Shown: piece after piece, positions 59,122-64,000 of the stretch | Position numbering within the stretch: the first letter of the stretch is position 1 | How the letters are laid out: the number at the start of each line of letters is the position of its first letter | NCBI RefSeq assembly: GCF_013410115.1 | Contig: NZ_JACCCV010000002.1 | Coordinates: 620,001 to 684,000, forward strand | DNA from: Tunturiibacter gelidiferens | GTDB taxonomy: Bacteria > Acidobacteriota > Terriglobia > Terriglobales > Acidobacteriaceae | Length of the DNA stretch: 64,000 nucleotides | Direction of reading: 5' to 3' | Position numbers and translations under genes: made by a program | Notes under the pieces: generated by a model | The model's database searches: none | Told to the model about the DNA's origin: nothing | The model's input: only the letters and a program-made list of their open reading frames with translations

Positions 59122-61224
59122 ATAAAAAACCCGCACGCGTTCCTGCTAAGTGCTGCCTCTCTCCTGCTCACCGCTCTCCCCGCCTCAGCCCAGCAACGCC
59201 CTCCCGCCACTCCGCTCATCACGCACGACCCCTACTTTAGCGTCTGGTCCACCACCGACAACCTCACCGACTCCGACACAACCCACTGGACCGGCTCCCC
59301 GCAACCCATCACCGGCATCGTCCGCATCGATGGCAAGCCCTTCCGCTTCATGGGTCACAACCCAGACACCGTCCCCGCCGCCCAGCAGACAGCGCACTCC
59401 ATCACACCCACCCACACCCCCTACGAGTTCCGCCAAAACGGCATCACCCTCCGCCTCGTCTTCTTCACCCCCGCCATCCTCAGCGACCTCGACGTCCTCT
59501 CACGCCCCGTAACCTACCTCACCTGGACCGCCGAATCGACTGACGCCACACCTCACCAAGTCTCAATCCTTCTCGACGTAGACCCACTAATCGCCGTCAA
59601 CGACCGCAGCCAACAAGTCAACTCCTTCCGCAACCAAACTTCCTCCCTCAACGTCCTCTCCACCGGCTCTCAGGATCAAAAGATCCTCAACCGCTCCGGC
59701 GACGATCTCCGCATCGACTGGGGCTACTTCCATCTCGCCGTGCCGAAAGATTCGCACTACTCAACCTTCCTCGCCCCGCACGCAGCCACCGCCTTCGCCT
59801 CCACCGGCCAGCTCCCAACCACCGACACCATGGACATGCCCGAGCGCGCCGACCACTCCGCCTCCGCGCTCTCCGCCATCATCGACTTCGGCTCCGTTAC
59901 GGCGCAGCCCGTCACTCGCCACATCCTCGTCTCCTACACCGACGACTACGCCATCCAATATCTCCAGCGAAACCTCCGCCCCTACTGGCAGCGCAACAAC
60001 ATGCCCGTAGACCAGATGCTCGATCTAGCCGAACAGCAATATCCGGAGCTCGAAGCCCGCGGCACCGCACTCGACAAAGAACTCACCGCAGACCTCATCA
60101 AAGTTGGTGGTGAACACTACGCCTACATCGCCATCCTCTCGTACCGCCAGGCTATCGCCGCGCACAAACTCGTAGCCGACGCCAACAGCGACCCCATGCT
60201 CTTCGCCAAAGAGAACTTCTCCAACGGCTGCATCGCCACCGTCGACGTCCTCTACCCCTCAGCCCCCTTCTTCCTCTTCTTCAACCCAAAGCTCCTCGAA
60301 GCCCAGCTCCTCCCCGTCCTCGAGTACTCCTCCCTCGCACGCTCGAAGTTTCCCTTCTCTCCTCACGATCTCGGTCAATACCCCCTGGCCAACGGACAGG
60401 TCTACGGCGGCGGCGAAAAAACCGAAGAAGATCAAATGCCCGTCGAAGAGAGCGGCAACATGATCATCCTTGTTGACGCCGTAGCCCGCGCCGAAGGCAC
60501 GCCACAACTAGCCCAACGCTACTGGCCCCAGCTCACCAAATGGGCCGAGTATCTCAACGTCCACGGTCTCGACCCCGAAACCCAGCTCACCACCGACGAC
60601 TTCGCCGGCCACGTCGCCCACAACGCCAACCTCTCCCTCAAAGCCATCGACGCCCTAGCCGCCTACGCCGACCTAGCCCATCTCCTCAAGCAGGAAGCCG
60701 TCGCAAAGCAGTACCAATCCACCGCAAAAGAGATGGCCGCAAAGTGGATCACCATGGCCAAGGAAGGCGACCACTACAAGCTAGCCTTCAACAGCCCCAA
60801 CACCTGGAGCCAGAAGTACAACCTTGTCTGGGACAAACTCCTCGACTACAACCTCTTCCCCAACAGCGTCCGCGACAGCGAGGTCGCCTTCTACCTCACC
60901 AAACTCAACCTCTACGGCCTCCCCCTCGACAGCCGCGCCGACTACACCAAGCTCGACTGGTCCATCTGGACCGCAACCCTCGCCTCCAACCCCGACCAGT
61001 TCAACGCCATCATCGACCCCATCTACCGCTGGACCAACGAGACCCCAACCCGCGTCCCCCTCACCGACTGGTACGACACCAAAACCGGCAAACAAGTAGG
61101 CTTCCAGGCCCGCAGCGTCGTAGGCGGCGTCTTCATCAAAGCCCTCGCCGACAAACAACTCACCACCAAGTGGCGCGCCAAATCCACCTCACCCGAAATA
61201 ACCCAACTACCCGTCGTCCGCTAA
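59122..61224 (+). CDS. DUF4965/glutaminase A-like secreted protein, apparent AUA start
   Basis: About 700 residues. The N-terminal domain opens TPLITHDPYFSVWSTTDNL and continues TDSDTTHWTGSPQPITGIVRIDG, typical of the DUF5127-DUF4965-DUF1793 ('glutaminase A') family. The middle and end contain RAEGTPQLAQRYWPQLTKWAEYL, DPETQLTTDDFAGHVAHNANLSLKAI and TWSQKYNLVWDKLLDYNLFP. The frame opens after a stop at 59092-59094, and no ATG, GTG or TTG occurs before 59350, well inside the first domain. At 59122 there is ATA, with GGAGG six bases upstream, beginning IKNPHAFLLSAASLLLTALPASAQ, a complete Sec signal peptide. I therefore place the start at this ATA (read as Met), allowing for a sequencing error. 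The enzymatic role is unverified. Confidence 0.85.
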   Translation: MKNPHAFLLSAASLLLTALPASAQQRPPATPLITHDPYFSVWSTTDNLTDSDTTHWTGSPQPITGIVRIDGKPFRFMGHNPDTVPAAQQTAHSITPTHTPYEFRQNGITLRLVFFTPAILSDLDVLSRPVTYLTWTAESTDATPHQVSILLDVDPLIAVNDRSQQVNSFRNQTSSLNVLSTGSQDQKILNRSGDDLRIDWGYFHLAVPKDSHYSTFLAPHAATAFASTGQLPTTDTMDMPERADHSASALSAIIDFGSVTAQPVTRHILVSYTDDYAIQYLQRNLRPYWQRNNMPVDQMLDLAEQQYPELEARGTALDKELTADLIKVGGEHYAYIAILSYRQAIAAHKLVADANSDPMLFAKENFSNGCIATVDVLYPSAPFFLFFNPKLLEAQLLPVLEYSSLARSKFPFSPHDLGQYPLANGQVYGGGEKTEEDQMPVEESGNMIILVDAVARAEGTPQLAQRYWPQLTKWAEYLNVHGLDPETQLTTDDFAGHVAHNANLSLKAIDALAAYADLAHLLKQEAVAKQYQSTAKEMAAKWITMAKEGDHYKLAFNSPNTWSQKYNLVWDKLLDYNLFPNSVRDSEVAFYLTKLNLYGLPLDSRADYTKLDWSIWTATLASNPDQFNAIIDPIYRWTNETPTRVPLTDWYDTKTGKQVGFQARSVVGGVFIKALADKQLTTKWRAKSTSPEITQLPVVR

Positions 61225-61289
61225 TCTATCGAATCAACTAATCGGCCATTCGAAGTCTTCGAGCATTGCGACTAAGATTACCTCGTCTG

Positions 61290-62846
61290 CTAGAACACTA
61301 GGACGGAACGCGTCTTCTCTTCGACCGACTGCGTCCGCTGCACGACCTGCGGATGCTTCCAACTGCGCTGCACATTCGAGATCTCCGCTGGAACCACATT
61401 AGACCCGGTCCCCTGAACGAAAGAGCCACTCACTATATAAACCGCACCACCTGTCGTGCCGGGAGGCCCGAATTCATTCGATGTAGTAAACGCAAGTCCG
61501 TCCGTTCCCCAACGTATCAAGTGCGTCGGAGTTCCTACGACATTGTTGATCGTCAGAGTCGCTATGGGAGTGAAGTGTCGAATATCAAACGATTGCAAGG
61601 TGTAGGTGGAACTTCCGAAATTGTCAATGCTCTGACCCAGAAAGAACGCCATACCAAGCGAGCCGTCGGGAACCATAAGTCCCGACGCGTTAAACGTGCC
61701 AACCACCGTTCCGGAACCCGGGTTGATGATGCGGCCGTTGTCATCGTAGACATAAGTCGTCACTGCATCGTAGTGAATGTCTTGTCCAAATCCTCCAGCA
61801 AGACCACCGTAGTCTGTCACTTTTCCAAAACCGGCAGACGTCACCGGGATTGTATAAAAGTCGAATCCCGTGTCTTCATTGTTGGCTGCGAACATGGTGC
61901 TTCCATCTGAACTCCACTGAATCGAGTCAAACAAACCTGGGCTCGCGTTAAAGCACCCAGCTTGTATCCACCCACACAACGCGCTTGTACGCGCAGTCCC
62001 ATCGTCATAGATCACCACGCCACCTTCTTCCGCAGGGCTGAACCCTGGCGTGTCGCGGACGACCGCCACCGTCGCGTCAGAATTCGGGGCAGCTTGCATA
62101 TCCATCGCAGAAAAAGGGCCATCGAATTTATCCCCACCCAACGGGATCAAAATATCGAGACCCAGATTCGGGAGAGTCATCCGCTGCACGTTCGAAGCGC
62201 CATTCAGACTTACATAGAGATACTTACTATTAGCCGACACTGCGAGTAGATTAGGTTCGCTCCCCGCAAAGGTAGAGGCGCCCAGCGAGCCCGTCGCCGG
62301 ATCAAGCACCTGCACCGAATTTCCCGTGGAACCATCGACGCTCGGAAGCGAAAGATAAATCTTCTTGTTCACTGGATCCCATGCCAGGTCGTTCGCTTGG
62401 ATAGGAATAACCGTTGTCCCCTGCGTCGGAGCTGCGGTCACGGCGAATGAGATCGAGTTTGATGTCCCTCCGCCAGGTGCTGTGTTGACCACCGAAATGG
62501 AGTCGCTACCGACAACCTGCATATCCGCCCCACTCAGCTGTGCGGTCAAGGTCGTTGAATTCGTGTAGGACGTACTCAACGCAACTCCGTTCCACATCAC
62601 GGTAGAGGAGGAAATGAAGTTAGAACCCGTTACCGCAATGCTGATCGATGCGCTTCCAACTGTCGCTGTGGCTGGGTTGAGCGAACTCAAAGTCGGAACC
62701 GGATTCGAGGATGAGGAACCGGGAGGCGTCGATGATGTGGGCGGGGACGATGGGTCCGTTGGAGTGTTGCTCTTCGAACAACCGAAGAGGCCGAATGAAC
62801 CGAAAACTATGCAGGCAAAAAGTGAAACAGAAGAAAGGGAACGCAT
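61290..62846 (-). CDS. IPT/TIG-domain lipoprotein with propeller-like C-terminal region
   Basis: A 518-residue lipoprotein. The signal peptide ends FGSFGLFGCSKS with a lipobox Cys at about residue 23, followed by a Ser/Pro/Thr linker. Residues 50-135 are an IPT/TIG immunoglobulin-like domain (PTLSSLNPATATVGSASISIAVTGSNFISSSTVMWNGVALSTSY). The rest repeats strands such as DLAWDPVNKKIYLSLPSVDGSTGNSVQVLDPATG, LLAVSANSKYLYVSLNGASNVQRM and TIATLTINNVVGTP, as in YncE or WD40-like propellers. It should be anchored outside the cytoplasm and bind a ligand or partner. It is convergent with the DUF4965 gene and has its own promoter region (62847-63049) shared with glmU in the divergent direction. Confidence 0.87.
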   Translation of the reverse strand: MRSLSSVSLFACIVFGSFGLFGCSKSNTPTDPSSPPTSSTPPGSSSSNPVPTLSSLNPATATVGSASISIAVTGSNFISSSTVMWNGVALSTSYTNSTTLTAQLSGADMQVVGSDSISVVNTAPGGGTSNSISFAVTAAPTQGTTVIPIQANDLAWDPVNKKIYLSLPSVDGSTGNSVQVLDPATGSLGASTFAGSEPNLLAVSANSKYLYVSLNGASNVQRMTLPNLGLDILIPLGGDKFDGPFSAMDMQAAPNSDATVAVVRDTPGFSPAEEGGVVIYDDGTARTSALCGWIQAGCFNASPGLFDSIQWSSDGSTMFAANNEDTGFDFYTIPVTSAGFGKVTDYGGLAGGFGQDIHYDAVTTYVYDDNGRIINPGSGTVVGTFNASGLMVPDGSLGMAFFLGQSIDNFGSSTYTLQSFDIRHFTPIATLTINNVVGTPTHLIRWGTDGLAFTTSNEFGPPGTTGGAVYIVSGSFVQGTGSNVVPAEISNVQRSWKHPQVVQRTQSVEEKTRSVLVF

Positions 62847-63049
62847 CTCTCTAAAATGCTCCGAGCTCTATTGTTAGTAGCCAAGTTAAGCTACCCCGCC
62901 CCCAAGTACCGGTCAATGAACGTTAGTTGGGAACTCTTGAAAATTCCGGCTATTGACTTGCCACGGAAGTGGGATTGTCTTTTGCCAATTTGCAAGTGCG
63001 TTCAGTCGGTCTGCGATCCTCCAACCCAAACATGAGACGATAGTCCTCT

Positions 63050-64000
63050 ATGGTCTCCAACGAATTCGCCATCGCCATCATGGCTGCCGGCAAAGGCACC
63101 CGCCTCAAAAGCAAGCACCCCAAAGTCCTTCACGAGATCGGCGGCCGCGCCCTCCTCCTCCACGTCATCGCCGCCGCAGAAACCGTCGTGCGAGCCGACC
63201 ACATCTTCTGCATCATCGGCCACGAATCCGATCGCGTCCGCACAGCCGTCGCCGCCACCGGCGTCCAGTTCGTCCTCCAGCCCGAGCAGCGCGGCACCGG
63301 CCACGCCCTCCAGATGCTCAAGGCCGACTTCGAGCTCTCCGGCAGGCCAATCCCACAGCATCTTCTAGTCCTCTCCGGAGACGTCCCCCTCATCCGCCCC
63401 GAAACCATCGCCGCCGTCCGCGACACCCACCTCCGCGAGCACGCTGCCATGACCATCCTCACCGCCGTCCCCGCCGATCCCACCGGCTACGGCCGCGTCC
63501 TCCGCGCATCAGCAGATAAACCCGAAGTCACCGCCATCGTCGAACAAAAATCCCTCCGCTCCGACCAGCTCAGCGCCCCCGAAATCAACTCCGGCATCTA
63601 CTGCTTCGAAACCGCAGCCCTCTTCGCCAGAATCAACGCCCTCACCACCAACAACACCCACGGCGAGTTCTACCTCACCGACATCGCCGCCATGCTCGTC
63701 GCCGAAGGCAAGCGCGTCGTAGCCATCAAAGCCGACAGCGTCGACGAGGTCCTCGGCGCCAATACCATCGCCGAGATGATGCACCTCGACGCCGCCATGC
63801 GCCTTAGCACCGCCCACCGTCTCATGGCCCAGGGCGTCACCATCTTCCGCCCCGAAACCTGCGTCATCGACGCCCACGTCACAGTAGGCCCCGACACAAT
63901 CATCGAGCCCTACGTACAGCTCCTCGGCAACACCCACATCGGCAGCGACTCCCGCATCCGCTCCTACTCCGTCATCCAGAACTCGCGGCTCGGCGACAAC
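63050..64000 (+). CDS. glmU: Bifunctional UDP-GlcNAc pyrophosphorylase / glucosamine-1-phosphate acetyltransferase, 3' end cut by window
   Basis: GlmU acetylates glucosamine-1-phosphate and couples it to UTP, giving UDP-N-acetylglucosamine for peptidoglycan and lipopolysaccharide. The 317 residues in the window cover the uridylyltransferase domain: AIAIMAAGKGTRLKSKHPKVLHEIGG (nucleotide loop), VLQPEQRGTGHALQML, LVLSGDVPLIRP (metal-binding Asp), GYGRVL, IVEQK, EINSGIYCF, GEFYLTDIAAML. The start of the left-handed beta-helix also appears (TCVIDAHVTVGPDTIIEPYVQLLGNTHIG). The frame is open to the window end, so the acetyltransferase part is unseen. ATG 63050 gives MVSNEFAIAIMAAGKG, the expected start. 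Confidence 0.95.
   Translation, partial: MVSNEFAIAIMAAGKGTRLKSKHPKVLHEIGGRALLLHVIAAAETVVRADHIFCIIGHESDRVRTAVAATGVQFVLQPEQRGTGHALQMLKADFELSGRPIPQHLLVLSGDVPLIRPETIAAVRDTHLREHAAMTILTAVPADPTGYGRVLRASADKPEVTAIVEQKSLRSDQLSAPEINSGIYCFETAALFARINALTTNNTHGEFYLTDIAAMLVAEGKRVVAIKADSVDEVLGANTIAEMMHLDAAMRLSTAHRLMAQGVTIFRPETCVIDAHVTVGPDTIIEPYVQLLGNTHIGSDSRIRSYSVIQNSRLGDN

Overview
The window looks like a chromosomal segment of an acidobacterium, most likely Acidobacteriaceae/Terriglobia (Edaphobacter-Granulicella-Terriglobus type). The basis is high GC, C-rich third codon positions, a large Oar-type TonB-dependent receptor with an N-terminal carboxypeptidase-like domain, many secreted polysaccharide enzymes, and intergenic repeats of a kind I associate with that group. 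This placement is inference; there is no rRNA or tRNA gene in the window. I find 46 protein genes, two of them cut by the window edges (plsC-like at the left, glmU at the right).

Layout. 1-7.6 kb: lipid acyltransferase, DUF2062 protein, S1/P1 nuclease, pncB, a glyoxalase-fold/SpoIIE phosphatase fusion, an alpha/beta hydrolase and a deoxyhypusine-synthase-like enzyme. 7.8-11.0 kb: a phosphorelay set (hybrid kinase with two receivers, lone receiver, lone Hpt). 11.2-14.6 kb: a very large collagen-like protein with eight inserted carbohydrate-binding-like modules. 15.4-21.7 kb: pgm, a secreted protein, a TetR-controlled cluster and a ribosome hibernation factor. 22.2-29 kb: a uronate catabolic locus (lyase, eda, kdgK, kduI, cupin, divergent kduD, a small His-rich protein, a YiaK-like reductase). 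29-35.5 kb: an ABC exporter and an NdvB-like glucan synthase without the phosphorylase domain. 35.6-51.3 kb: TonB receptor, rpsA, M23 peptidase, then a minus-strand run (ROK regulator, GH105, pyrD, purH, TPR protein, dGTPase-like, DUF4126). 51.5-64 kb: GH2 enzyme, lysozyme, a pair of M16 peptidases, a SnoaL-like protein, a DUF4965 protein apparently started at AUA, an IPT/TIG lipoprotein, and glmU.

Functional themes. Secreted glycosidases and a lyase-type enzyme would release unsaturated uronates. KduI and KduD convert these to 2-keto-3-deoxygluconate, KdgK phosphorylates it, and Eda cleaves it to pyruvate and glyceraldehyde-3-phosphate. The ROK regulator beside GH105 and opposite GH2 is a plausible local sugar switch.

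The most unusual content is intergenic. One dispersed element (seven copies) folds into three small hairpins, and its middle stem changes in both arms together while its loop stays constant. A second element (three copies) keeps its flanks and loop but swaps its stem. A third element of about 280 bp occurs twice with fixed internal spacing. The paired changes are what selection on a folded nucleic acid would leave. I cannot say what these elements do.
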